Below are positions 7,785 to 17,337 of a stretch of 27,986 nucleotides of DNA, one piece after another (within the stretch, counting starts at the first letter, position 1; the number at the start of each line of letters is the position of its first letter). The DNA is from an uncultured Eubacteriales bacterium (GTDB lineage: Bacteria; Bacillota; Clostridia; Christensenellales; Aristaeellaceae). The stretch covers positions 1-27,986 of the forward strand of contig USDD01000027.1 of assembly GCA_900553265.1 (NCBI GenBank), read 5' to 3'. The position numbers and the translations under genes are program-made. Below the pieces are notes generated by a model that did no database searches, had not been told where the DNA came from, and saw nothing but the letters and a program-made list of their open reading frames with translations.

Positions 7785-9311
7785 TCAACGCTCCCTTCCG
7801 TCCTGCATCATCAGCATGCCGACCTCTTCCTTGGTGGTCGTGCGCGCATCCACCACGCCCGTGACCCGGCCGCCGCACATGACCATGATCCGGTCGCACA
7901 GCGCCAGCAGCACGTCCAGATCCTCGCCCACGCACAGCACCGCCACGCCGCGGCGCTTCTGCTCGTTGAGCAGATTGTAAATCGTATACGACGAATTGAT
8001 GTCCAGACCGCGCACCGGATAGGCCACCATCAGCACGATGGGATTCGAGGCGATCTCGCGGCCCACCAGCACCTTCTGCACGTTGCCGCCGGAGAGCTTG
8101 CCCACCGGCGTGGACACGCCCGGCGTGACGACCTCCAGCTCGCTGATGATGTGCTCGGCCAGCGTCTTGGGCGAGCGGCGATCCGCCCAGAAGAATCCGC
8201 CCTTCTTGTAGCTGCGGATCATCATGTTGTCCACCATGTCCATCGGCCCGACCAGACCCATGCCCAGTCGATCCTCGGGCACGAAGGACAGCTTCACGCC
8301 CAGCCGGTTGATCTCCACGGCGCTGAGCTTGGTCAGCTCCTGTGCCTCGTGGTCGGGCGGGAAGTAGTCGATCTCGCCGGATTCCACGGGCGTCAGACCA
8401 GCGATGGCCTCGAGGATTTCGCGCTGACCGCTGCCGGCCACGCCGGCAATGCCCAGAATCTCGCCGCCCTGCAGATCGAAGCTGGCGTGGTTCAGCGTAA
8501 TCACGCCGTCGGGATTGACGCACGTCACATCCCGAACCTTCAGCCGCTCGGTGAGGTTCACCGGCTCGTCGCGCTGAATGTTCAGCTCCACGCGCTTGCC
8601 CACCATCATCTCCGTCAGGCTCATGACCGTCGCGTCCTTCGTCTCCACCGTGCCGGCGTACTTGCCCTTGCGCAGCACCGACACCCGGTCGGACAGCTCC
8701 AGCACCTCGTTGAGCTTGTGGGTGATGATGACGATGGCGTTTCCATCCTGACGCATATTGCGCAGCACCGCAAAGAGCCTGTCCGTCTCCTGCGGGGTCA
8801 GCACCGCCGTCGGCTCGTCCAGAATCAGAATCTTCGCGCCGCGATAGAGCATCTTCACGATCTCCACCGTCTGCTTTTCTGAAACGGACATCTCGTAAAT
8901 CTTCTTGAAGGGATCCAGCTCGAAGCCGTATTTGTCCGTCAGCTTGTTGATCTTCGTGGCGACCTTGGCGATGTCCAGCCGCTTCTCGCCGGGCAGGCCC
9001 AGCACGATGTTCTCCGCCGCGGTCAGCACGTCCACCAGCTTGAAGTGCTGATGAATCATGCCGATGCCCAGCGGGAAGGCGTCCCTGGGCGAGCGGATCG
9101 AAACCTCCTCGCCATGCACCAGGATCTGCCCCTCGTCGGGATAGTAAATTCCCGAGATCATGTTCATCAGCGTCGTCTTGCCGCTGCCGTTTTCCCCCAG
9201 AATGGCGAGGATCTCCCCCGTGCGGATGGTCAGACTGATCCCGTCGTTGGCGACCACCTTGCCGAACCGCTTGGTAATGTTCCTCAGTTCAATGGCGTTT
9301 TCATGATTCAC
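7785..9311 (-). CDS. fused double ABC ATPase of nucleoside/simple-sugar importer (NupO/YufO class)
   Basis: A 508-residue cytoplasmic ATPase with two nucleotide-binding domains in one chain. Domain 1: Walker A GENGSGKTT (39-47), Q-loop IHQHF (Q88), signature MSVSEKQ (141-147, degenerate), Walker B ILILDEP (161-167), switch histidine H198. Domain 2: degenerate Walker A GVAGSGQRE (about 290-298), canonical LSGGN (406-410) and a Walker B region LMVAYPVRGLD lacking the usual catalytic glutamate. Asymmetric sites like this are normal in this family. The GTG at 9311 is preferred because GGAGGG lies about 7 nt before it and homology starts there; the frame is open to 9359. It leads the operon with two permeases. 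Confidence 0.93.
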   Translation of the reverse strand: MNHENAIELRNITKRFGKVVANDGISLTIRTGEILAILGENGSGKTTLMNMISGIYYPDEGQILVHGEEVSIRSPRDAFPLGIGMIHQHFKLVDVLTAAENIVLGLPGEKRLDIAKVATKINKLTDKYGFELDPFKKIYEMSVSEKQTVEIVKMLYRGAKILILDEPTAVLTPQETDRLFAVLRNMRQDGNAIVIITHKLNEVLELSDRVSVLRKGKYAGTVETKDATVMSLTEMMVGKRVELNIQRDEPVNLTERLKVRDVTCVNPDGVITLNHASFDLQGGEILGIAGVAGSGQREILEAIAGLTPVESGEIDYFPPDHEAQELTKLSAVEINRLGVKLSFVPEDRLGMGLVGPMDMVDNMMIRSYKKGGFFWADRRSPKTLAEHIISELEVVTPGVSTPVGKLSGGNVQKVLVGREIASNPIVLMVAYPVRGLDINSSYTIYNLLNEQKRRGVAVLCVGEDLDVLLALCDRIMVMCGGRVTGVVDARTTTKEEVGMLMMQDGRER

Positions 9312-9372
9312 CCGGCAACCCTCCGTAAACTGCTGCTGTCGCGCGTTCCCGTTTTCCAAAAACCGTACATTT

Positions 9373-9401
9373 ATTGTATCACACTTGTGCGGAATTCGGA
9401 T
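9373..9401 (-). promoter_or_regulatory. possible activator-dependent promoter of the ABC importer operon
   Basis: The minus strand has TACAAT at 9373-9378 (5 of 6) but no good -35 at 16-18 nt (ATCCGA at 17 nt). A start near 9366 would give a leader of about 55 nt. A weak -35 plus the inverted repeat just upstream (9410-9430) suggests a promoter needing an activator; this is inference. Confidence 0.4.
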
Positions 9402-9409
9402 TTTCAGAT

Positions 9410-9430
9410 AGGATAACTCTGTGTTATCCT
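9410..9430. promoter_or_regulatory. perfect inverted repeat, candidate operator
   Basis: AGGATAAC (9410-9417) and GTTATCCT (9423-9430) form a perfect 8-bp-arm palindrome around TCTGT. It lies in the divergent intergenic region, roughly -44 to -64 from the predicted start of the ABC operon and 131 bp before the plus-strand gene at 9561. No T-run follows, so a terminator is unlikely. The binding protein is unknown. Confidence 0.5.
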
Positions 9431-9489
9431 TTGGAAAAGGCCGCTGCGAGATATTTCCTCCGCAGGGGCTATGCAGCCGCCGTGAATTG

Positions 9490-9498
9490 TGCTATCAT
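9490..9498 (+). promoter_or_regulatory. possible extended -10 promoter for the 9561 gene
   Basis: TGC-TATCAT is an extended -10 arrangement (TGn then a 5-of-6 hexamer) about 60 nt before the ATG at 9561. The -35 at 17 nt (TATGCA) is poor. This is the best candidate in the region but weak. Confidence 0.35.
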
Positions 9499-9560
9499 GA
9501 AAAAACGCCGCGCGGGCAGCCGTTCGCCGTCCCGCGCGAACCAAAGGAGCGAAAAACGCA

Positions 9561-10619
9561 ATGAAGGAACTTCCTCGTTTCATCGATTCAGGCTGCTGGA
9601 ACACGGGCCACTGTCAGGGGATCGCCGTCGACCTCGAAAAGGGCTTCGTCTATTATTCGTTCACCACCACGCTGGTCAAGACCGACCTTCAGGGCCGCCT
9701 CGTGGGCACCGTCTCCGGCCTGCTGGGCCATCTGGGCTGCATCGACTTCTGCGAGGGCGACGGCCGGGTGTACGGCTCGCTGGAATACAAGTCCGACGCA
9801 ATCGGCCGGGGCATTCTCGCCCATCTCGGCCGGGAGGATCAGCTGCGCGACGCGTTCTACGCCGCCATCTTCGACGCAGATCGCATCGACCGCCCGGGCA
9901 TGGACGCGACCGCCGACGGCGTGATGACCACGGTGTACCTGCGCGAGGTCGTGGAGGATTACCACGCTCAAGTCGTCTGCGGCGGCCGAACCGTCGACCA
10001 TCGCCATGGATGCAGCGGCATCGACGGCCTGACCTTCGGCCCGTTCCCCGGCAGCCCCGACGGCCGGGACTATCTGTTCGTCACCTACGGCGTGTATTCC
10101 GACCTCACGCGCACGGACAACGACTATCAGGTAATGCTGTGCTATGACGCCGCCGACTGGCGCGATTACGAGCGCCCGCTCTCTCAGGCCAGCATGCACG
10201 AATCCGGCCCCGCCGCGCCGCGGAACAAGCTGTTCATCTACACGGGCAACACGACCTACGGCGTGCAGAATCTGGAATACGACGCGTTCACCCGCTGCTT
10301 CTGGATGGCGGTCTATCCGGGCGAAAAGCCCGAATTCCCCAACCACGCCCTCTTCGCCGTGGACGGAACCGCAGCTCCTCGCCGCGAGACGCTCCGGGGC
10401 GTGGAGCCGCCCACCGAGGGCGAGGTTCTGACGCTCAAGGGCGCAAAGCATCCCTTCGACACGCCCGGCTTTTCCTATCCACTGGGCAGCACCGGCCTGT
10501 TCGCCGCGGGCGACGGCCGCTACTACCTCTCCGAGGACGGCCATTGCGACAAGGGCTGGTTCACCCGCCTGCATCTGTGCCGCTTCGACGAAGCCATGCC
10601 CTTCCGGGATGTGCTCTGA
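9561..10619 (+). CDS. orphan protein, possible beta-propeller fold
   Basis: A 352-residue protein with no signal peptide or membrane helix. I do not recognise a named family. The N-terminal pattern GIAVDLEKGFVYYSFTTTLVK followed by GHLGCIDFCEGDGRVYGSLEY, later SGIDGLTFGPFPG and GVQNLEYDAFTRCFWMAVYPG, and the C-terminal GDGRYYLSEDG look like recurring beta-strand blades ('D...g.vY.s.' and 'G.YYLS'), suggesting a propeller that binds a ligand or small molecule. It carries many aromatic and acidic residues. The ATG follows AAAGGAG by about 10 nt. It is monocistronic, divergent from the ABC importer, and ends at a strong bidirectional terminator. Sharing the intergenic operator with the importer hints at a linked role, but function is unknown. 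Confidence 0.82.
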   Translation: MKELPRFIDSGCWNTGHCQGIAVDLEKGFVYYSFTTTLVKTDLQGRLVGTVSGLLGHLGCIDFCEGDGRVYGSLEYKSDAIGRGILAHLGREDQLRDAFYAAIFDADRIDRPGMDATADGVMTTVYLREVVEDYHAQVVCGGRTVDHRHGCSGIDGLTFGPFPGSPDGRDYLFVTYGVYSDLTRTDNDYQVMLCYDAADWRDYERPLSQASMHESGPAAPRNKLFIYTGNTTYGVQNLEYDAFTRCFWMAVYPGEKPEFPNHALFAVDGTAAPRRETLRGVEPPTEGEVLTLKGAKHPFDTPGFSYPLGSTGLFAAGDGRYYLSEDGHCDKGWFTRLHLCRFDEAMPFRDVL

Positions 10620-10649
10620 GACGCGCCATCGTTTCCTCCAAAAACGTCA

Positions 10650-10686
10650 AAAGGCCCATGGAGAGCACTGCTCTCCATGGGCCTTT
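10650..10686. terminator. bidirectional terminator
   Basis: A perfect 18-bp-arm inverted repeat (10650-10667 with 10669-10686) centred on 10668: stem core GGCCCATGGAGAGCA, flanked by AAA and TTT. It lies between the convergent genes ending at 10619 (plus) and 10694 (minus). On the minus strand it is followed by TGACGTTTTT, on the plus strand by more C/T. Confidence 0.88.
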
Positions 10687-10693
10687 CCCTTGC

Positions 10694-10978
10694 TCAGCCC
10701 TCGGCCTCGACCGTTTCCGTCGCGGTTTCGACGGTCACGCTCTGCTCCTGAAGCTCCTTCTCGGCGATGAGATCCTCGATGGACTCCTTGGTGCGCATCA
10801 GATCCTCGATGGACATGGTCTCGAAGCCCGCAGTGGGGGTCTTGACCTTCACGCCGTGGCGGCGCATGAAGCTGTCCACCTTCTCCTCGTTGCGCTTGTA
10901 GGCATAGAAGCCCACGGCGCTCACACCCACACCGATCAGAATGCCCTTCACCAGCGGATTGTTGTTCAGATTCAGCAT
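10694..10978 (-). CDS. small single-span membrane protein, last gene of the metal-ATPase cluster
   Basis: A 94-residue protein with one N-terminal transmembrane helix (about 8-27, VKGILIGVGVSAVGFYAY), a short basic stretch (KRNEEKVDSFMRRHGVKVK), and an acidic helical tail with IEDLMRTKESIEDLIAEKE and a glutamate/threonine-rich end. GGAGGAAATCGTT precedes the ATG. Architecture, size and linkage to a P-type ATPase resemble the PacL proteins that scaffold mycobacterial metal-efflux ATPases, but no sequence homology is claimed and no histidine/aspartate metal-binding motif is seen. It is separated by 53 nt from the upstream LPGR-domain gene and followed by a terminator. Role is inferred: accessory subunit or chaperone of the ATPase. 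Confidence 0.82.
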   Translation of the reverse strand: MLNLNNNPLVKGILIGVGVSAVGFYAYKRNEEKVDSFMRRHGVKVKTPTAGFETMSIEDLMRTKESIEDLIAEKELQEQSVTVETATETVEAEG

Positions 10979-11031
10979 AACGATTTCCTCCTTTTATTAT
11001 GGTCGTCCTTTGTTTTTTTTGGGAAAACTCC

Positions 11032-11739
11032 TCAGCTCTTCCGGGCCATCATTTCCACGCTGCGCTGGAGCATGCGTCCGGCGAAGCGCGCCTGGCTCTC
11101 GCCGTTCTTCACTCCCGTCAGCGTCACGCGGCTGCCGTCGCGCCGGGCCAGATAGGCCTGCTCCCGGGGCGCGCGGGGAATCAGATGCCGTCCGAAGGTG
11201 ACGATCCACGCGAGCATGCTGGCCTGCAATCCGTTGGGCTTGCCCAGCGAATTGAGCAGATAGAACACCGACATGACCTCGGGATCGAAGCTGCCGCGGA
11301 CGTGCAGCTCCTGATAGCCGTGCTCCACCACCGCGGCCATGGTCGCTCCGGCGGACAGCCAGCGGGTAAAGCCCGTCAGCGCCGAGCCGGTCAGCGTCAG
11401 CAGGCCATCCAGCCCGATGCAGCCCAGCGCCAGATAGCCGCTGGGAGCCATGGAGAAGCCCTCCTCTTCGCAGCGCTTGACGTGAAGGAGCTTGCCGCTG
11501 CAGAGACTGACGTAGATCGCGCCCAGCTGGATAATCAACTTTTCCTCGCTGATCACCGACTCGTCGTAGCGGCAAGTGAGCGTCTGAATGCGCGGATTGT
11601 AGCGGCACTCGGTCACGCCCTGAATGTGCGCAAAGTGCAGATGCGTCTCGATGGGGCGCTCAAACTGCACCCGCAGCCGTCCGGGAATGGCCGACAGCAC
11701 GTCCAGATGGAGCGCGTCCGTATCCTGATACACGGGCAA
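11032..11739 (-). CDS. HMA-like 'PGR' domain membrane protein
   Basis: A 235-residue protein. Residues about 12-72 form a ferredoxin-like HMA-type module in which the metal-binding CxxC loop is replaced by IPGRLRV (residues 18-24), ending in the strand TLTCRYD. Several hydrophobic stretches follow (about 98-120 and 125-138; YLLNSLGKPNG then LQASMLAWIVTFGRHL at about 160-187), so it is probably membrane-associated. The C-terminal end (RVTLTGVKNGESQARFAGRML) is soluble. The frame starts with TTG at 11739 directly after the ATPase stop (TGATTG), with GGAAGG 7 nt upstream; the GTG at 11733 is an alternative. Immediate adjacency to the ATPase implies a partner or regulatory subunit. It matches the HMA_2-type domain class by motif; specificity is unknown. 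Confidence 0.85.
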   Translation of the reverse strand: MPVYQDTDALHLDVLSAIPGRLRVQFERPIETHLHFAHIQGVTECRYNPRIQTLTCRYDESVISEEKLIIQLGAIYVSLCSGKLLHVKRCEEEGFSMAPSGYLALGCIGLDGLLTLTGSALTGFTRWLSAGATMAAVVEHGYQELHVRGSFDPEVMSVFYLLNSLGKPNGLQASMLAWIVTFGRHLIPRAPREQAYLARRDGSRVTLTGVKNGESQARFAGRMLQRSVEMMARKS

Positions 11740-13920
<2,181 letters not shown>

Positions 13921-13985
13921 AGCGTTCAACCTTCTTTTGTCCCCGGGCCGCTGTGCGGCCCGCCAAAACCGTTTCCATTTCGCGC

Positions 13986-14363
13986 TCAGAAGCGGCTTAC
14001 TCTTCGCTTCAGCCGCTCCAACGCCAGCGCGCGCAGCCTTTCCTCGTCCGAGGCCCGCCACGCGCCCTCGCCGGCGAGGGTCACGCCCTCGTCCACCACC
14101 GCGCCGATCCATTCCAGAATCCGTTCGGCAGAAACCTTCTGCGCGTCGTATTTCACCAGCACCGTGCCGATGCGGACGTTGCAGCTCACCTCGCCCACTC
14201 CCGGCAGCAGCTGCATCACCTCGGGAATGTAGTGCAGATACGGCAGCGCCTGCTCGGGCAGCCGGTCGGCTCTGGCAAACCGCAGCCGCAGCCGCCCGGG
14301 CAGATCGCACTCCACCGCGGGCTTCAGGCAGGCGCGCAGGATCCGCTCCTGCAGGGCGTTCAT
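13986..14363 (-). CDS. stand-alone PGR (HMA-like) domain protein
   Basis: A 125-residue soluble protein, essentially one domain. DLPGRLRLRF (20-29) occupies the place of the HMA metal loop, and RIGTVLVKYD (64-73) is the last strand of the fold, as in the neighbours. The C-terminal third (RASDEERLRALALERLKRR) is a charged helix. Its ATG overlaps the upstream gene's stop (ATGA at 14360-14363), with GGGAG upstream, so the two are translationally coupled. It probably interacts with the other PGR proteins or the ATPase; a role as cytoplasmic metal or lipid sensor is speculation. The single C11 and C61 do not form a CxxC site. Confidence 0.85.
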   Translation of the reverse strand: MNALQERILRACLKPAVECDLPGRLRLRFARADRLPEQALPYLHYIPEVMQLLPGVGEVSCNVRIGTVLVKYDAQKVSAERILEWIGAVVDEGVTLAGEGAWRASDEERLRALALERLKRRVSRF

Positions 14364-14923
14364 CGCTCTCTCCCGAACAGCGCGGAGGCCCACCACAGCA
14401 GCGTCATCGCGCCGGGCACGCCCCAGCCGTCTCTGCGCAGGCTGCGCACGCCGGCGACGGTCAGCGCCGTGCCCGCCAGCATCTTCGCGTTCATAAAGCC
14501 GCCGGTGGCCTGGGTCACCGCCGCATCGACGGCCGCCCACAGCGCTTTGAGCCCTTCCTCCATGCGGCAGGAGGACTTCGCGCTGATCTGCGCGTCCAGA
14601 TTCATCAGCTTGATGATCGCGCCCTCCAGCACCGCGGCCTCCACCTGCGTCTCGTCGTAAACCACCAGCACCGAGCCGATGCGCGGCTCAATGGTCACGC
14701 TGCGCACCGCGCCGGTGGACAAAAGCTGCGCCTTCATCTGCTCCGCGCCGGCCAGATCCGCCGCCGCGGCGGGAATGCTCAGGCGCATCCGCCCCGGAAG
14801 GCTGGCGCGCACCTCGACAATTCCCCGAAAGGAGGGCAGCTTCATCAGATTGTGTCCCTGCGGCCGGGAGATGGCCGTCACCGTCGTCACGCCCAGCAGC
14901 GCCCACCAAAATGCATTCAGCAT
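14360..14923 (-). CDS. PGR (HMA-like) domain protein with flanking membrane helices, first gene of the cluster
   Basis: A 187-residue protein. Residues 1-19 are hydrophobic (LNAFWWALLGVTTVTAIS), residues about 36-92 form the HMA-like module with SLPGRMRLSI (41-50) and RIGSVLVVYD (81-90), and two hydrophobic segments follow (about 143-161 and 167-184). It is thus likely membrane-anchored with the module in the cytoplasm. The ATG at 14923 follows GGGGGAGG by about 6 nt; the frame extends to 14956, but that lies at the -10 region. It overlaps the next gene by 4 nt. The order PGR-PGR-ATPase-PGR-small TM protein suggests one membrane complex. Function unknown; the family label (HMA_2-like) rests on the motif. 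Confidence 0.84.
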   Translation of the reverse strand: MLNAFWWALLGVTTVTAISRPQGHNLMKLPSFRGIVEVRASLPGRMRLSIPAAAADLAGAEQMKAQLLSTGAVRSVTIEPRIGSVLVVYDETQVEAAVLEGAIIKLMNLDAQISAKSSCRMEEGLKALWAAVDAAVTQATGGFMNAKMLAGTALTVAGVRSLRRDGWGVPGAMTLLWWASALFGRER

Positions 14924-14956
14924 GATTTCCTCCCCCTGTCTCTGCATTTCGCCCAC

Positions 14957-14985
14957 ATTATACCAGAATGATTGTTATATCTCCA
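14957..14985 (-). promoter_or_regulatory. extended -10 promoter of the metal-ATPase cluster
   Basis: On the minus strand a perfect TATAAT (14957-14962) is preceded by TGG (extended -10) and, 17 nt further up, TGGAGA (14980-14985, 4 of 6). The start would be near 14950, giving a leader of about 27 nt before the ATG at 14923. No clear operator palindrome was found nearby. Confidence 0.8.
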
Positions 14986-15024
14986 TTCCATGTCGTGTTA
15001 AATTCCTCTAACATTCAAAGTTTT

Positions 15025-15065
15025 AAAGCCGCCGCTTTTCATTTTCAGAAAATGCAGCGGCTTTT
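15025..15065 (-). terminator. hairpin after the zinc-ribbon/TPR gene
   Basis: On the minus strand AAAAGCCGC and GCGGCGGCTTT can pair around an inner CATTTTC/GAAAATG stem, followed by TTTAAAACTTTG. It lies 6-46 nt after the stop at 15071 and before the promoter of the next operon, so a terminator is likely although the T-run is interrupted. Confidence 0.65.
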
Positions 15066-15070
15066 CCGCG

Positions 15071-16489
15071 TCACTGCTGCGGCGCGTCGTTCAGCGAAGC
15101 GTCGCCCGTCAGGCGATAGCCCTGCTGAATCAGCGACTGAATCTCCCATGGCCGGGCGCTCGCGTCGGGATACAGCCGCTGAAGCAGCTGATAGCCGTCC
15201 ACGCGCGTCGCGTCGATCTCCACGGCCTTCTTGCCCATTTCCGCCGCCCGCTCCGTATCGCCGGCCATGTAGCTGGCCACCGCCGCGGAATAGGCGTAGC
15301 TGTAATTGCGGCCGTCGCGCTTCAGAGCCTGATCATAATAGCCCGCGGCCACGGCGTACTGCCCGTTCTGATAGGCGTCGTAGCCCAGCTTCTCGTAGAC
15401 GGACGGCTGCCACGCCAGATTGGCCTGCGCCAGCACGCGCTGTCCGCCGCCGGAGAAGGCCCAGCCGGCCACGATGGCCAGCACGATCACGAACAGCGAA
15501 AGCCCCACCACGCCGCGGATGTGGCGAATGAAGAATCCGCCCTCCTCCGGCTCCTCGTAGGCGTACTCCTCATCATCGTCGTCCTCGTCGTAGTCATCGC
15601 CGTCCATGAATATGTCATTGGGATTGAACTCCCGCACGGGCGCGTAGCTGCTCGCCTTCCGGCGGGACGAAGCGCCCGGCCGGTCGGGATTGTGCACGTT
15701 GGACAGATCCGGCGCGCGCCCCTTCAGCCGCACCGGCTCCTCGCGCAGCCGATGGGAGAGCAGCTCGCTCAGCTCCTCCCGCGGGTTCTCCGGCTCTTCA
15801 TGCACCGGTTCCGGATCCATGTCGTCCAGGTCCAGCGGTCGGAAGCGCTCTTCCTCCTCCCAGTCGATCTGCAAACCCTTCGCCGCGCCGCGCCGCGGAG
15901 CAGCATCCGTCTCGGCGCGCCGCGCCTCTATCTGCTGCGGACTTTCCCGCCTCTCCGGCAAATCGCCGAGAGTCTCCGCGCCGTTCTGCGCTTCCTCGCG
16001 GCTTCGCCCAGAGGCTTCCGCCCCCGCGCGAATTGCTCCTTCGGAACGCGGCGACGCTTCCGCCGCTTCGCGAGCCAGCCGCCCGGAATGCGCAGCCGCC
16101 TTTTCCGCTTGCAGCGACATATCGAGAATCGGATTCGCTCCATCGCCGCTCCCGGTATGCGCAGCCGCTTCGCCGCCCCGCCGCAAAAGCTCCGCGCCGT
16201 CCTTTGCTCCCTCTCCGCTGCGCACAGGCGCTTCCGCGCGCGCCGACCGCTCGGAGCGCGCAGCAGCTTCCTCAACCTGCCTCGGCGCGTCGAGAATCTG
16301 CGTCGTCTCGCCGTCTCCCTCCGCGCGCGCAGCGGCTTCGCCGACCCGCGCCCCTTCTGCTTCCCTGCCGGGCGCAGCCGAGCTCCCGGCCTCCTCCGGC
16401 TCCTGATCGGGAATGACGATGGGCTTTCCGCAGAACGGGCAGAACAGCATATTCTCCGTAACTTTCTTTCCGCATTGCGAACAGAACAT
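15071..16489 (-). CDS. zinc-ribbon / transmembrane / TPR protein
   Basis: A 472-residue protein of unknown function. Residues 1-25 are a double-CxxC zinc ribbon (C3, C6, C17, C20). Residues about 50-175 are a low-complexity, alanine/glutamate/arginine-rich linker with a repeat of about 56 residues. A very acidic patch (around 300-318) precedes one transmembrane helix (about 326-345, LSLFVIVLAIVAGWAF). The outer part (about 360-440) has TPR-like helices (YDAYQNGQYAVAAGYYDQAL). Zinc ribbon inside and TPR outside would suit a sensor or assembly factor, by inference. AAGGAGG lies about 6 nt before the ATG. It is the last gene of the operon, 29 nt after the HEAT-like gene. Confidence 0.85.
   Translation of the reverse strand: MFCSQCGKKVTENMLFCPFCGKPIVIPDQEPEEAGSSAAPGREAEGARVGEAAARAEGDGETTQILDAPRQVEEAAARSERSARAEAPVRSGEGAKDGAELLRRGGEAAAHTGSGDGANPILDMSLQAEKAAAHSGRLAREAAEASPRSEGAIRAGAEASGRSREEAQNGAETLGDLPERRESPQQIEARRAETDAAPRRGAAKGLQIDWEEEERFRPLDLDDMDPEPVHEEPENPREELSELLSHRLREEPVRLKGRAPDLSNVHNPDRPGASSRRKASSYAPVREFNPNDIFMDGDDYDEDDDDEEYAYEEPEEGGFFIRHIRGVVGLSLFVIVLAIVAGWAFSGGGQRVLAQANLAWQPSVYEKLGYDAYQNGQYAVAAGYYDQALKRDGRNYSYAYSAAVASYMAGDTERAAEMGKKAVEIDATRVDGYQLLQRLYPDASARPWEIQSLIQQGYRLTGDASLNDAPQQ
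16007..16342 (-). repeat. degenerate 168-bp tandem repeat inside the zinc-ribbon gene linker
   Basis: Residues 50-105 and 106-161 of the 15071-16489 protein align as two units of about 56 residues: GEAAA..GDG...ILD...Q.E.AAA.S recurs in both, and a third partial unit follows. In DNA the motif GCGCAGC-N-GC-TT recurs near 16327, 16257, 16161 and 16091, with alternating steps of about 70 and 97 bp. The units have diverged, so this is an old internal duplication rather than a fresh tandem array. Confidence 0.6.
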
Positions 16490-16518
16490 ATTTCTCCTCC
16501 TTCGGCGGGATGCTGGAA

Positions 16519-17337
16519 TCAGAGATTGCGCATGGCTTCGTAGTCGGGATCGCCGTAGAACGTGCGCTCCTCGCCGGGATCGCCGCCGAGGCTCTCCACC
16601 GCATTGCGGATTTCAATGTAATCCAGATAGTTCAGATCGGTCAGCTTCAGCATCTTCTCCAGCGTCTCCAGCGCGCGCGGGTCGCCCAGCTTTTCCAGCA
16701 GCGACGCGTAAAACGCGCGCTCCTCGGGGCGATTGCGCAGCTTGTCCACGCACAGTTCATAGACGTTTTCCCGGCCCGGGAAGTTGCAGCAGATGTCCAG
16801 AATCAGCATCTGCGCATACTCCGGCGCGGCTTCGTAGCGCTTAAGCAGCTCGTCCACCACCGTCTCGTCCGACGCGCACAGGATGTCCGAGGCCATTTCG
16901 CTCAGCTCGTTGGCCTCGCCGCAGCGGCTGACCAGATCGATGTACATCTCCCTCGGCGCGTCGGTGCCGATGTCGCGCAGCATGGCGATGGCCGACGCGC
17001 GCATCTCCTCGGGGCGCTGTCTGTCCTCGGCCACGCGCATCAGCGGCTCCACGCACGCCTCGCCCAGCGAAACAATCCGCGCATACAGCGGCTCGGGCAG
17101 GCCCACGTCCCGCCTGTGATACTCCTCGAACAGCTTCATCAGATCCTTCGGGTCGGTGTAATAGTTAAAATACTCGCCCGGCTTCTGACCGTCCAGCCAT
17201 TTGGCCGGCGCGTTCAGGAAGTTCATCATGATCTCGTTGTAGCTGTCCTCCACCTGCTTTTCCGTAAGTCCGGGATGCAGCGCCATCCACGTCTGAGCAT
17301 ATTCAAAAAACTTCGCGTCGAAATCGTAAATCTTCAT
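16519..17337 (-). CDS. HEAT-like helical repeat protein
   Basis: A 272-residue soluble protein of unknown function. After an N-terminal region with several aromatics (FDAKFFEYAQTWMALHPGLT), residues about 90-260 read as repeated helix pairs with HEAT-like spacing: EACVEPLMRV, MRASAIAMLRDIG, LSEMASDILCA, YAQMLILDICCNF, AFYASLLEKLGDPRALETL, EIRNAVESLGGDPGEE. Such solenoids bind proteins. The ATG overlaps the stop of the TPR gene (ATGA at 17334-17337), with AAGGAG upstream. The reading frame stays open upstream to 18780, but that is the shadow of the TPR gene. No catalytic motif is visible. Confidence 0.84.
   Translation of the reverse strand: MKIYDFDAKFFEYAQTWMALHPGLTEKQVEDSYNEIMMNFLNAPAKWLDGQKPGEYFNYYTDPKDLMKLFEEYHRRDVGLPEPLYARIVSLGEACVEPLMRVAEDRQRPEEMRASAIAMLRDIGTDAPREMYIDLVSRCGEANELSEMASDILCASDETVVDELLKRYEAAPEYAQMLILDICCNFPGRENVYELCVDKLRNRPEERAFYASLLEKLGDPRALETLEKMLKLTDLNYLDYIEIRNAVESLGGDPGEERTFYGDPDYEAMRNL

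Noticed and set aside
9312..9560. Purine riboswitch before the nucleoside-class ABC operon
   Set aside because: No conserved purine-aptamer core or three-helix layout is seen; the only structured element is the short palindrome at 9410-9430.
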